Source of the DNA: Roseburia sp900753715
GTDB taxonomy: Bacteria > Bacillota > Clostridia > Lachnospirales > Lachnospiraceae
Reading direction: 5' to 3'
DNA: 64,000 nucleotides
Assembly (NCBI GenBank): GCA_958420225.1
Contig: CATZIT010000001.1
Span: forward strand, 1 to 64,000
The position numbers were made by a program, and so were the translations under genes. Every line of letters starts with the position of its first letter. The stretch's first letter is position 1. Under the pieces are notes generated by a model, which saw only the letters and a program-made list of their open reading frames with translations, made no database searches and was not told the origin of the DNA. This document shows, one piece after another, positions 50,084 to 59,403 of the stretch.

Positions 50084-51148
50084 ACGGTCATTGTCTGCCG
50101 GGTTCATGATACAGAAGCGGATATATTTGTTGTCGAGAAACGGGAAGGTGGAACAGTCCCGAATCATCATCTTCTCACGGATGGCGCGGTCAAATAAATC
50201 CTGTGAGGTCACATCATCCCGAAGAATGCGTGCTAAAATAAAGTTTCCGCTCGGCGGATAAACGCGGTAATCATTGGAGGCAGCAAGTGTGTCATACATT
50301 CTTGTCCTCTCTGATGTAATGAGCGTGCGTGTCTGATTGATATAATCGGTATCCCGGAACATGGTCTCTCCGGCAACAACGGCAAGAGAGTTAATGGTCC
50401 AGGGATTTTTTCTGGTATTGATGGCCTTGATAAGGTCGCGGTTTCCGGTCACAGCGTAGCCGAGACGGAGCCCCGGTGCAGCGAAGAACTTGGAGGTTCC
50501 GCGCAGGATGACGATGTTGTTGTAATAATTGGTCAGCGGAATCGCAGAAATTTCGTCGGCATTATTTGCAAATTCCACATAAGTCTCATCCACCATCACA
50601 TAGATGTCATACTGTTTGCAGGCATCTAAGATGTGGCGCATTTCGTTCCGGGCGATGCAGGAAGAGGTCGGATTGTTTGGGTTACAGATGACGAGTAAAT
50701 CGATGCTTTCACTGAGATGTGCGATAAAATCGTCTACATCAAGCCGGAAGCCGTCTTTTTCTTTTAACGGATAATAGAGGGTTGTCCCACCGCCGAGTGA
50801 AATTTCGCGCTCATATTCGGAATAAGTCGGACCGATAATCATCGCTTTTTTCGGATGTTCAATCTGGATGAACAGGGAAATCAGTTCCGTGGAGCCGTTT
50901 CCGACAATGACATTTTCGTATTCCGTACCGCAATAACCTGCGATACATTTGCGCAGGGAAGTATATTCTCTGTCCGGATAGGTGGTGATGGCGTCAATCT
51001 GCTCGGAGAGTGCAGTGCGAAGCAGAGGGGAGACGCCCAGGGGATTCACATTTGCGGAAAAACTGACAATTTCTTCTTTACGGATGCCGTAGATTTCTTC
51101 TATTTTTTCCAAATCACTTCCGTGAAAATGGTCTTTGTGTTTTATCAT
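50054..51148 (-). CDS. Class I aminotransferase, HisC/CobD-like
   Basis: 364 residues on the minus strand. PLP fold type I: FSANVNPLGVSPLL, GNGSTELISLFIQI, ICNPNNPTSSC, MVDETYVEF, the PLP lysine in RGTSKFFAAPGLRLGYA and the phosphate-binding RFCIM near the end. The N-terminal HGSDLEKIEEIYGI and SANVNPLG are closer to threonine-phosphate decarboxylase/CobD-type members than to classic HisC, but no cobalamin or histidine genes are nearby, so the substrate is open. It diverges from the DUF5717 operon with overlapping promoters. Confidence 0.85.
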   Translation of the reverse strand: MIKHKDHFHGSDLEKIEEIYGIRKEEIVSFSANVNPLGVSPLLRTALSEQIDAITTYPDREYTSLRKCIAGYCGTEYENVIVGNGSTELISLFIQIEHPKKAMIIGPTYSEYEREISLGGGTTLYYPLKEKDGFRLDVDDFIAHLSESIDLLVICNPNNPTSSCIARNEMRHILDACKQYDIYVMVDETYVEFANNADEISAIPLTNYYNNIVILRGTSKFFAAPGLRLGYAVTGNRDLIKAINTRKNPWTINSLAVVAGETMFRDTDYINQTRTLITSERTRMYDTLAASNDYRVYPPSGNFILARILRDDVTSQDLFDRAIREKMMIRDCSTFPFLDNKYIRFCIMNPADNDRLLACLLRDK

Positions 51149-51206
51149 TGATTACTCCTCCAAATTAGTTTATAATCTATTATAGCCATTGCTTGGAAAA
51201 AAGCAA
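51148..51206. promoter_or_regulatory. Overlapping divergent promoters
   Basis: Plus strand: TTGATT (51148-51153), 17-nt spacer, TATAAT (51171-51176), for the DUF5717 operon. Minus strand: TTGCTT (51206-51201), 16-nt spacer, TATAAT (51184-51179), for the aminotransferase. The two -10 boxes are two bases apart, so polymerase binding should be mutually exclusive. Confidence 0.72.
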
Positions 51207-51225
51207 ATAAAAAGTAAAAGCAGGT

Positions 51226-54200
51226 GTGGATTTGCGGAAACGGATACAACAACTGGCAAGGGGGAAATTTGAATATGCCAGACCGCTTCTTGAACTTTCA
51301 ACGGATAAGATTGAGATTGAGGTTCTTGAGGGGAAGGACTACACGGGAGACTTTATCATTACCAGTGCAAATCACGTGCCGATGCGGGGAACGGTTGAAA
51401 CGTCTGACCAGCGCATGGAGTGTCTTACCCCACAGTTTGAGGGCGAGGAAGTCAGGATTCGATATCAATTTCATACAGAGGGTTTACTTGAGGGTGATGT
51501 TCTGACGGGGAAATTTTTTCTTATCTGCAATCAGGGGGAATATGACCTTTCTTTTGTTGTGTCCGTATCCAGATTATATGCAGATTCTTCCATCGGGAAA
51601 ATCCGCACATTAGGAGAGTTTGCAAAATTAGCAGAGGTGAGTGAGACGGAGGCGGTTCGTCTGTTTGAGTCTCCCAATTTCAAGAATATTTTAAAGGAAG
51701 AGGAAACAAAGGAACGTCTGTTGTATGAGGGGCTTTGTAAGAGTAGTTTTCCGGGGCGTGCACTCGAAGAGTTCCTGTTAGGGTGCAAAAGAAAGCAGCC
51801 CGTGAAGTTTTCACTGGGGAAGACAGAAGCATTTTTTGCGGAAGTAACACAGACAAGAAAAGAGCGTGTGGAACTTTATAAGGATACGTGGGGATGCGTG
51901 GATGCAAAAATTTCATCTGATGCAGAGTTCCTACGCCCGGCGCAGGCCAATTTGACAGGGGATTCATTTATCGGAAACACCTGTCTGTTAGAATATTATA
52001 TCGATGCGGAAAAATTACATGGTGGAAGAAATTATGGCACAATACGGATTCACCTGCCGGGACAGGAACTGGAGTTTGCGGTCTGTGCAAGGGGCGACAG
52101 AGAGCCGGAAGAACAGAAAGAGCGCATTCACACGGAGAGGGAGCGGCTGTCCGCAGAACTTGTGAACTGTTATATTGAGTATCGTCTGAAACGGCTTGTC
52201 ACAGGAGTGTGGGCGAATCAGACGATAGAGCGGCTTAATCACCTTGCGGCGATGGATGCAACAGAACTGATGTATGATTTGCTGAAAGCGCAGGCATTTA
52301 TCATAAACAGACAGCGGCAGGAGGCCGTCTGGATTTTAGAAGACTTTAAACGGCAGTGGAAAGATACCGATGCCCCCATCTGGGGATATTATCTGTATCT
52401 GACGACGCTGTTGGAACGGGAACCTTCTTACGTAGACCGTGTGGGAAATGAAGTGGAGCAATTATACCTCAGGCATTCCGAGAGCGGTCTGCTGTTTTGG
52501 ATTTTACTCTTTTTAAAGGAAGAGTACTGCATGGATGGGGCGAAACGCTTCAAGGCGATTGAACAGTTTATGAGAGCAGATGGGGAGCGAAGCGGAAAAA
52601 ACAGCCCATATCTGTATCTGGAAGCCTATTATTTAATCTGGCAGGATCCATATCTTCTGACAAGGCTGACGCCTTTTACAGTCGGGCTTTTGAACTGGGC
52701 GGTACGGCATGAGGCGCTCACGAAAGAAATTGCCGTACAGGCAATAAGCCTCTTAGATAGCAGAAAGGAATTTGACCCATGTCTCTACCGGGTGTTAAAT
52801 GCCTGCTGCAAGGTGGATGAGAGTGAGGAGACGATTACTGCGGTGTGTGCTTATCTGATTCGGAGTCAGTGTTATGAAAGACGCTATCACGTCTGGTATG
52901 CAAAGGCGATTGAACAGGAAATCCGGCTGACCGGATTGTATGAGGCATATCTTCTGACGATGGATGCCCATGCAGTGTCGGAGGTGCCACGTGTATTACA
53001 GATGTATTTTCAGTACAACAGTGCGTTATCCTACCGTCAGAAGGCAGTGCTTTATGTCAATATCATTGCGGGAAAAGAAAAACAGCCGGAAGTCTACCGT
53101 AAATATACAAGAAGCATGGAACAGTTTGCTTTAGAACAGCTTGAGGCGGGGCACATGGATGACAACCTCGCAGTTCTTTACCGGGAATTGTTAGGACATG
53201 ATATCTTAAATAAAGAAATTGCGTCCCATCTGGCGGGTGTCCTTTTCATGCACAAGTTTGTCTGCCTTGACAGCCGGGCGGCGCGTGTGATTGTGTGGGA
53301 GTATGCACTGAAAGAAGCGCGTGTGGTGACATTAAATGGGGGAGAGGCATATTTCCCGATTTATACAGAAGATTTTTGTATTCTGGTGGAGGATGTTTAC
53401 GGAAGAAGATTTACGGAAAGCAGTATTTCCTGGCAGTTAGAGCCGCTTATGAATCCGGGAGAATGCATCGACCGCTGTATGGAACTTGCACCGGAGGAAC
53501 TGCCGTTTTTGTTGTATCATTTTCGTAAAAAGAAGTCCTGGGAACAATTTGATGAAAACGAAAAGGCGGAATTGTCAAAACTGCTGGAAAATCCACAGGT
53601 AAGCGACCGGTTAAAAGCCTCCTGGTGTCTTTTAATCTTGCAGTTTTATAAGAACGACACCGGGGAAGAACATATGTTTTCTGTGGAGCCATATCTGAAA
53701 GAAGCGGAGTTTGAGATTCTGCCGGAGCAGACAAGAAGGTATCTGTTGAACCTGCTGGTGGAGATAAGACTTTATGAGAAGGCATATCAGATGGTGCGTT
53801 TATATGGCTATGAGAAGCTGGATTTATCCTGCCGGGTGGCGTTGTGCGGCTATGAGATTACAGCGGCAGGGTATGAGGAGGATGATTTCCTGCTCGGCTT
53901 TGTGCAGAGCACATTTCTCCTTGGAAAATACAGCGATGTGATGCTTGTCTACCTTTGTAAGTATTATAACGGACCGACCAAACGGATGGAAAAACTCTGG
54001 CATGCAGCAGGGGAGTTTGACATTGATACGTTTGACCTGGAGGAACGCATCCTGACACAGATGCTTTACACGACGGATTTTATCGGAGATGCGGGAGCAA
54101 TCTACGACAGTTATTGTGCCGGCGGTGGAAGGGAACTTGTGTGTATGGCGTATCTGTCCTACTTTGCAAACTGTTATCTTACGCGTGATATGGTGATTCC

Positions 54201-54798
54201 GGACAATGTATTTTTGCAGATAGAGCAGCTTTTACAGAAGAATGCAGAACTAAACGCGGCATGCCGGATTGGATTTTTAAAGTATCTTTCTGCCGGAAAA
54301 GAATGGTCGGATACAAGACTTCAAATTGCAGAGCGGATTCTTGCGGACTGTATTGGAAAAAATATTTCATTTTCCTTTTTTAAACAGCTTGATGCGCGGC
54401 TTGTAAACCAGTATCAGCTCAGGGATAAATTTTTTGTTGAATATCATGCAGATGCCGGGACACAGGTGCGAATCCGCTATTCCTTAGAAGGCGGCGAGTT
54501 CCGTGAGGAAGAGTTAAGTGAAGTATATGAGGGGATTTTTGTGAAACAGTTTGTTTTGTTTTTCGGAGAAACTCTGCAGTATTATATTCTGGAGGGCGAA
54601 GGCATTAAGGAGCAGGTGACAAAAAGCGGAACGGTCGAAAATCATGATGTTCCGGGCAAGCAGGCACAGGGAAGATATGAGATGCTAAATGAAATGCTCA
54701 TGTCTGTGACCTTACAGGATGAGGCGGCAATGACGCGGCTTATGAAAAAGTATTACGGTTATTGCCATGCAGCAGAAGAGGTATTTAAGCCTTTATAG
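51226..54798 (+). CDS. Very large DUF5717-like protein
   Basis: 1190 residues from GTG 51226; TTG 51232 is an equally possible start. The first ~300 residues read as two beta-sandwich segments (STDKIEIEVLEGKDYTGDF... and PVKFSLGKTEAFFAEV...). From about 300 to 1080 it is an alpha-helical repeat solenoid with TPR-like periodicity; the last ~110 are again beta-rich (VRIRYSLEGGEFREEELSE) with a helical end. There is no signal peptide, membrane span or catalytic motif. It resembles the Lachnospiraceae family DUF5717 (from memory), whose role is unknown. It heads a four-gene operon with an Hsp70-like protein. Confidence 0.8.
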   Translation: MDLRKRIQQLARGKFEYARPLLELSTDKIEIEVLEGKDYTGDFIITSANHVPMRGTVETSDQRMECLTPQFEGEEVRIRYQFHTEGLLEGDVLTGKFFLICNQGEYDLSFVVSVSRLYADSSIGKIRTLGEFAKLAEVSETEAVRLFESPNFKNILKEEETKERLLYEGLCKSSFPGRALEEFLLGCKRKQPVKFSLGKTEAFFAEVTQTRKERVELYKDTWGCVDAKISSDAEFLRPAQANLTGDSFIGNTCLLEYYIDAEKLHGGRNYGTIRIHLPGQELEFAVCARGDREPEEQKERIHTERERLSAELVNCYIEYRLKRLVTGVWANQTIERLNHLAAMDATELMYDLLKAQAFIINRQRQEAVWILEDFKRQWKDTDAPIWGYYLYLTTLLEREPSYVDRVGNEVEQLYLRHSESGLLFWILLFLKEEYCMDGAKRFKAIEQFMRADGERSGKNSPYLYLEAYYLIWQDPYLLTRLTPFTVGLLNWAVRHEALTKEIAVQAISLLDSRKEFDPCLYRVLNACCKVDESEETITAVCAYLIRSQCYERRYHVWYAKAIEQEIRLTGLYEAYLLTMDAHAVSEVPRVLQMYFQYNSALSYRQKAVLYVNIIAGKEKQPEVYRKYTRSMEQFALEQLEAGHMDDNLAVLYRELLGHDILNKEIASHLAGVLFMHKFVCLDSRAARVIVWEYALKEARVVTLNGGEAYFPIYTEDFCILVEDVYGRRFTESSISWQLEPLMNPGECIDRCMELAPEELPFLLYHFRKKKSWEQFDENEKAELSKLLENPQVSDRLKASWCLLILQFYKNDTGEEHMFSVEPYLKEAEFEILPEQTRRYLLNLLVEIRLYEKAYQMVRLYGYEKLDLSCRVALCGYEITAAGYEEDDFLLGFVQSTFLLGKYSDVMLVYLCKYYNGPTKRMEKLWHAAGEFDIDTFDLEERILTQMLYTTDFIGDAGAIYDSYCAGGGRELVCMAYLSYFANCYLTRDMVIPDNVFLQIEQLLQKNAELNAACRIGFLKYLSAGKEWSDTRLQIAERILADCIGKNISFSFFKQLDARLVNQYQLRDKFFVEYHADAGTQVRIRYSLEGGEFREEELSEVYEGIFVKQFVLFFGETLQYYILEGEGIKEQVTKSGTVENHDVPGKQAQGRYEMLNEMLMSVTLQDEAAMTRLMKKYYGYCHAAEEVFKPL

Positions 54799-54822
54799 AA
54801 AATTCCATTGCAGAGGAGAATT

Positions 54823-56073
54823 ATGGAAAGTCGGTACTATCTTGGAATTGATCTTGATGATTCCAATGCGGTCATCAGTTATTATACAACAGAAAAAAAG
54901 GAGCCGGAGACGGTAAGTCCCATTGCGGGAAGTGAACTGTTCCAGATACCGGCAGTGCTGACCAAAAAGCGTGGAATCGGGCAATGGTTTATCGGGGAGG
55001 ATGCCAAAAAGTTAGCGGCACTGCAGGGAAACGAGTGCTGTGAAAATCTGCTCACAAAAGCCATAAACCGGGAAAAAGTCTTAGTGGAAGAAATGTGTTA
55101 TGAGGCGGAGGAACTGCTGGCGCTGTTTTTAAAAAAATTACTGCTTCTGCCGGGGCGCCTTGGCGGAGGAAGACGGGCAGATAAGCTTGCGATTACGTTG
55201 GAGAGCCTGTCGGAGAGAGCAGTAGAGCTGTTTTTGAATGTGACGGCGCAGCTTGGATTTTCACCGGAGCAGCTGATGCTGCTTGACCGCAGGGAAAGCT
55301 TTTATTATTTTTCATACAGCCAGAAGGAAGAACTCTGGCTGCATGACATCTGTCTGCTTGACTGCCGTGGCGAAAAAGTGCACTGCGCATTGGTGGAGCG
55401 CAACCAGAGGACGGTTCCGCAGATGATTACGCTCACCGAAAAAGAAGGGGTGCTATCCACAGAGGATAAGGACGGTTCGTTTCTGGCCTTTTTGCAGGAA
55501 GTGTTTGCGGGGCGTGTGATATCGGGTGTCTATCTGACCGGAGACGGTTTTGAGGGGGATTGGATGAAACGCTCCCTGGCATTTATGTGCAGAGGGCGCA
55601 GGGCATTTATCGGGAAAAATCTTTATTCCAAGGGAGCCTGTCATGCGGCATTTGCCAGAGAACATCCCGATTTGTGGCAGTTTGTATACATGGGGGAAAA
55701 TGAGCTGAAGCTCAATGTGAGCCTGAAAGTGGAAAATCACGGGCATACGGAGCTTTTTTCCCTGCTGGATGCGGGGACAAGCTGGTATGAGGCACAGGGG
55801 GAGTGCGAGGTGATTCTTGCGGAGGAGCCGGAGATTGATTTCTGGCTTCAGCTTCCCGGAAGCAGGGAGGCAAAGGTAGAGAAGCTAAACCTCGTTGATT
55901 TGCCGGAGCGTCCGAAACGGGCAAGCCGGGTGCGGATTACGGCAAAACCGGTGTCCGACAGCGCTGTGCGGATACAGATAAAAGACCTTGGATTTGGCGA
56001 ATTTTTTAAAAGCTCGGATAAGGTGTGGGAATACGTGATGTCGATTGAAGGAGGAGCCGGATGGGAAAATTAA
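54823..56073 (+). CDS. Degenerate Hsp70/actin-like protein (DUF5716-like)
   Basis: 416 residues from ATG 54823 (GAGGAG upstream). Layout follows the actin/Hsp70 ATPase: phosphate-1 loop YLGIDLDDSNAVISYY (6-21), FIGEDAKKL like the DnaK segment, phosphate-2 position LLDCRGEKVHCALV (about 178-191), a GVYLTGDGF adenosine-type motif (about 235) and YSKGACHAAF (about 268). Gly residues normally found in phosphate loops are changed to Asp or Cys, so ATPase activity is doubtful. The C-terminal ~130 residues are beta-rich, like a substrate-binding domain. It overlaps the next gene by 13 bases. Confidence 0.76.
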   Translation: MESRYYLGIDLDDSNAVISYYTTEKKEPETVSPIAGSELFQIPAVLTKKRGIGQWFIGEDAKKLAALQGNECCENLLTKAINREKVLVEEMCYEAEELLALFLKKLLLLPGRLGGGRRADKLAITLESLSERAVELFLNVTAQLGFSPEQLMLLDRRESFYYFSYSQKEELWLHDICLLDCRGEKVHCALVERNQRTVPQMITLTEKEGVLSTEDKDGSFLAFLQEVFAGRVISGVYLTGDGFEGDWMKRSLAFMCRGRRAFIGKNLYSKGACHAAFAREHPDLWQFVYMGENELKLNVSLKVENHGHTELFSLLDAGTSWYEAQGECEVILAEEPEIDFWLQLPGSREAKVEKLNLVDLPERPKRASRVRITAKPVSDSAVRIQIKDLGFGEFFKSSDKVWEYVMSIEGGAGWEN

Positions 56074-56879
56074 TCTTATGCGAAAAGCCTCTGGCAGCAC
56101 TGCCTTATTATATTGAGAATCTTTCTTTGAATATTTATTCGGCAGAGGAACTGTGCTATTATATAGAAAATAATGTTTATCTGTTAGAACAGGACTTTAT
56201 GGACGATGAGCTGATAGAGTGGATTGGAAAGGAACTGCACGAGCGGAAGTTAGCAGAAAAACTTCTGGATATCAGGAAGAATAACGGGACATTGTCTTCG
56301 TTTGTAACCTGTATCCTCAGCAAAATCGGTTATACACCGCCAAACCGCATTGCAGAGATTGCACAGATTTTAAAGGAGATGGACGGCAAGTCTGCATTTG
56401 CCTGTGCAAAGATTCGTGCCGACCGCTACTTGCAGAGAGGGCGGTATCTAAATGCACTCTCCACCTACCAGGCACTTTTAGCATCTGAGGATGCTGCAAA
56501 AGAAGATGCTGTACTGCGCGGCAGCCTGCTTCACAATATGGGCTGTGCGTATGCAAATCTGTTCCTGTTTGTACAGGCGGCGCAGGCTTTTGAAAAAGCA
56601 TACCAGGTGACAGGAACAAAAGAGTCACTTGAACAGTGTCTGGCGGCGTTTCGGTTCGCACATGACGAAAATGGGTTTTACGAAACTGCAAACCGTTACG
56701 GAGTCAGTGCAGAAGAACAGGAATGCATCAGCGGATATCTCACGAAACTTAGCAGAGATGAGGATATTACAGCATTTGAAAAAGAAATGGATGATGCAAA
56801 GCAGAACGGCCAGACAGCAAAAAGGTTAGAACTTTTAGAACAGTGGAAACAGGAATACCGCAGAAATTGCAGGTTATGA
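56061..56879 (+). CDS. TPR-containing hypothetical protein
   Basis: 272 residues, all helical. The first 100 residues have no known motif (start LILCEKPLAALPYYIENL). Two clear TPR-like units follow, RADRYLQRGRYLNALSTYQAL (about 118-138) and HNMGCAYANLFLFVQAAQAF (about 155-174), and a charged C-terminal helix. It overlaps the Hsp70-like gene by 13 bases and is 10 bases from the next gene, so all are translationally linked. TPR proteins commonly scaffold chaperone partners; here that is inference. Confidence 0.76.
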   Translation: MGKLILCEKPLAALPYYIENLSLNIYSAEELCYYIENNVYLLEQDFMDDELIEWIGKELHERKLAEKLLDIRKNNGTLSSFVTCILSKIGYTPPNRIAEIAQILKEMDGKSAFACAKIRADRYLQRGRYLNALSTYQALLASEDAAKEDAVLRGSLLHNMGCAYANLFLFVQAAQAFEKAYQVTGTKESLEQCLAAFRFAHDENGFYETANRYGVSAEEQECISGYLTKLSRDEDITAFEKEMDDAKQNGQTAKRLELLEQWKQEYRRNCRL

Positions 56880-56889
56880 GGAAAACAGA

Positions 56890-58059
56890 ATGCTTTTTTT
56901 CAAGAAAAAACAAAAAGAAAAGAACTTTGAGAAAAAAATGGAAGAACTGGATGTATCGGTTCTTTCGGATAAGGATTTAAAAAAATCAAAGCGGATTGAG
57001 CAGCATGTAATTGAATGTTTAGAGCAGATTATAGATATTTCCAAGGTGCGTGAGGAAGAACTTGAGGAATATCAGGTTGTAAATTCCTATCTCGAAGACA
57101 TTCAGATTCTCGAAGATATGCCGGAAGAGGAACGGGGAAAGATTAATGATGTTGCTTCAAATGTAGTGCAACTGAATGCGGCACGGACGGAATTTTTAAA
57201 TTCAGCTAAGAAAATTTCAGACGCCCAGTTTGCACTGTTAGAGCAGAAAGAGAAGGAGGTCCCGGCAGCCATCAAAAGACTTTCGGCAAATGAAAAATAT
57301 CAGGAAACCATCAAGCGGGATATGAAATACTTAGAGAGGGAAAAATCAGAATGGAAATTTCAAAAGGAATATCTGTCCCATCAGAAAAAACGTCTGACCA
57401 ATCTGCTTTATGTGTTCGTCGGACTCGCAGTGACGGCAGCAGTTCTTCTTTTGATTTTACAGTTTGGATTTCAGGTGAAACTCGAGTATGTGTGGATGGG
57501 ATATGTACTTGTGACGGTGGCAGCCATTTCATTCCTATACCTTAAGATGATGAAGGATTCATCGGATATTGCAGTGGCAGAGCGCAACGCAAACCGTGCG
57601 ATTCAGCTGCAGAACAAAGTGAAGCTGCGCTATGTCGGAATTACAAATGCAATCGATTATGCCTGCGAGGTGTATCATGTAAAAAGTTCCAAGGAATTAA
57701 ACCAGGATTGGGAATATTATATGGATGCAGTGCGGGAGAGAGAACGTTATCAGCGCACCAATGAAGATTTGGAATACTTTAACGGGCGTCTGGTGCGGAT
57801 GCTTACAAAGTATAAGATGTATGATACCCAGATATGGGTGGTACAGGCGCAGGCACTTATAGAGCCAAAAGAAATGGTTGAAATTAAGCATGCGTTAATC
57901 ACAAGACGTCAGAAGCTGCGTGGAACCATGCAAGACCAGATGACAGAAATGCGGTCTTTGCGCGGGGAAGTGGAACAGCTTCGTGGCAGAATCGGAACGA
58001 TGAAAGATAAGATTGAGGATATTATTCTGGCAGTAGACCAGCTTATGGAAGCAGAATAA
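56890..58059 (+). CDS. Coiled-coil membrane protein of the DUF5717 operon
   Basis: 389 residues. A basic start (MLFFKKKQKEKNFEKKMEEL), a long coiled coil (about 60-170), two adjacent membrane spans (about 176-196 and 202-220), then a second helical/coiled-coil region (about 230-388, ending LRGRIGTMKDKIEDIILAV). Both ends lie on the same side, most likely cytoplasmic. It would anchor the operon's soluble partners to the membrane. No named family recognised; it ends at a hairpin shared with the opposite pseudogene. Confidence 0.75.
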   Translation: MLFFKKKQKEKNFEKKMEELDVSVLSDKDLKKSKRIEQHVIECLEQIIDISKVREEELEEYQVVNSYLEDIQILEDMPEEERGKINDVASNVVQLNAARTEFLNSAKKISDAQFALLEQKEKEVPAAIKRLSANEKYQETIKRDMKYLEREKSEWKFQKEYLSHQKKRLTNLLYVFVGLAVTAAVLLLILQFGFQVKLEYVWMGYVLVTVAAISFLYLKMMKDSSDIAVAERNANRAIQLQNKVKLRYVGITNAIDYACEVYHVKSSKELNQDWEYYMDAVRERERYQRTNEDLEYFNGRLVRMLTKYKMYDTQIWVVQAQALIEPKEMVEIKHALITRRQKLRGTMQDQMTEMRSLRGEVEQLRGRIGTMKDKIEDIILAVDQLMEAE

Positions 58060-58074
58060 CAGGATTCGAAAAGA

Positions 58075-58107
58075 GCAGCCGTCTTCAGGGGAAGACGGCT
58101 ACTTTAA
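58075..58107. terminator. Terminator between DUF5717 operon and pseudogene
   Basis: AGCCGTCTTC (58077-58086) pairs perfectly with GAAGACGGCT (58091-58100), loop AGGG. The T tract is better on the minus strand; the pseudogene's stop codon is in the stem. Confidence 0.75.
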
Positions 58108-58973
58108 AAGTGCCTCAAATTTGGCAGCGGGAAGCAGGCGGTAATAAAGAAAACCCTGCGCGCTCGTACAGCCGTAGGATAGAAGAAAATCCTGCTGGGA
58201 GACATCTTCCACACCTTCAGCGATGATTTGGAAGTTTAAATCATGAAGCATATCGAGTGTGTGGGAGAGAACACTTCTTGTTTTTGGGTTATCGAGGTCC
58301 GTGATGAAACTTCGGTCAAGTTTAATCTCGTCAACCGGCTGGTCTTTTAACATGGTAATGGTAGAATATCCGGTACCGAAATCATCCATGGAAAGCAGGA
58401 AGCCATGCTGTTTTAAGTATTTCATATGGTCGTACATCGTATCGGCATCCTCTAAAAAACCGCTTTCTGTAAGTTCTAACGGGACATATTCAAGCGGACT
58501 AAGGCTTCACCTCCAATTCTGATGCTGTTCCAAGGCATCTGCAATATCATTTTCAATTAGCTTATCAAGCATCATTCGATGACGCATTTCCTCATCAAAA
58601 AAAGCATAGGTGGCATAAAATTTTCCTTTGATGGTGTTAAGCGCCATAGTCGCGTAATCACGCATCAGACTAATCGACATCATAGGAGAGTCCGCGATGC
58701 AGATTCCAAATGCCGGAAGTGTCCGGCAGGCAATCTTATGGGCACGGATGCGGCTGTTTAACTGCACTACAATGTCAACCAGGTCTTTTTTGGTCAGGAA
58801 AGGGGTTAAAAGTCCGAAAATATCTGCACGGAAATGGGACAGTACGGTATGTTCGCCCATCAATTCGCACATGGCGTCTGCCACACATTTTACAGATACA
58901 GCTCAAAATCCCCGGGAGCCATATCTTTTTGAATTTGTTTGGCACTGACAGCTGTGTTAAACTTCTGTTCCAT
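58099..58973 (-). pseudogene. Decayed GGDEF/EAL protein
   Basis: On the minus strand an intact start (ATG at 58973, AAGGGAG upstream) begins MEQKFNTAVSAKQIQKDM but meets a stop after 27 codons. In another frame 58884-58507 encodes a partial GGDEF-like domain (SHFRADIFGLLTPF) ending near ALEQHQNWR. A third frame then reads GGEALVR (the EAL motif) and stops, and finally 58497-58099 gives the EAL C-terminus: PLELTES, MDDFGTGYSTI, EIKLDRSF, IIAEGVE, CTSAQGFLYYRLLP. At least three frame changes and loss of ~100 residues between GGEALVR and PLELTES show it is non-functional. It was a c-di-GMP turnover protein. Confidence 0.86.
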
Positions 58974-59136
58974 ATGTGTGTGCTCCCTTATCTTCAGAAT
59001 AAAAGTTCATATTCAAAGTATAGTATAATATTCCATAGATAGCCAGAAATCCGCATGAAAAATTTCGACAATTTTTGCATCACACATTTTTTTTTCAGAC
59101 ATAAGATAAAGGGTAAAAGAGCAGGAGGTAAATGGC

Positions 59137-59403
59137 ATGAGAAATTATGGAATGTCCGGCATGGCAGACAGAGACTGCGGCAGGCGGCAGGAAATGCAGC
59201 ACTCTGCAAAAGGCAGAACGGCGGACTGCGACAGCCGCGAAGGCGAGTCCTGCCTGCGGGAGCCGGAATTTGCAGTTGCCATGGCATATGTTCCGTGGCA
59301 ATATTTCAAGGAAACCTACGAGCTGGATAAAGCGTTGGAAATCGGAACGATTTTCCCGGAATTAGACCGTCCGTTTATGGGCAGAAGGGGGATGGTTCGA
59401 TGA
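59137..59403 (+). CDS. cotJA: Spore coat-associated protein CotJA
   Basis: 88 residues (GGAGGT 7 bases before ATG 59137). The C-terminal ~50 residues carry the CotJA core: AMAYVPWQYFKETYELDKAL and IGTIFPELDRPFMG. The N-terminal 40 residues are polar and variable. CotJA is a spore-coat component made in the mother cell; cotJB overlaps by 4 bases (ATGA). A mother-cell promoter is expected; CATAAGAT at 59100-59107 is a partial sigma-E -10, with no convincing -35. TTCGACA (59064-59070) upstream also matches a Spo0A-box core. Confidence 0.9.
   Translation: MRNYGMSGMADRDCGRRQEMQHSAKGRTADCDSREGESCLREPEFAVAMAYVPWQYFKETYELDKALEIGTIFPELDRPFMGRRGMVR

Noticed and set aside
58507..58884. Apparent 125-codon stand-alone gene on the minus strand
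   Set aside because: It is the middle fragment of the broken GGDEF/EAL gene, flanked by matching pieces in other frames.
59064..59107. TTCGACA and a partial sigma-E -10 (CATAAGAT) before cotJA
   Set aside because: The -35 for sigma-E is not convincing and a single 7-base Spo0A core is near chance level, so no separate feature is claimed.
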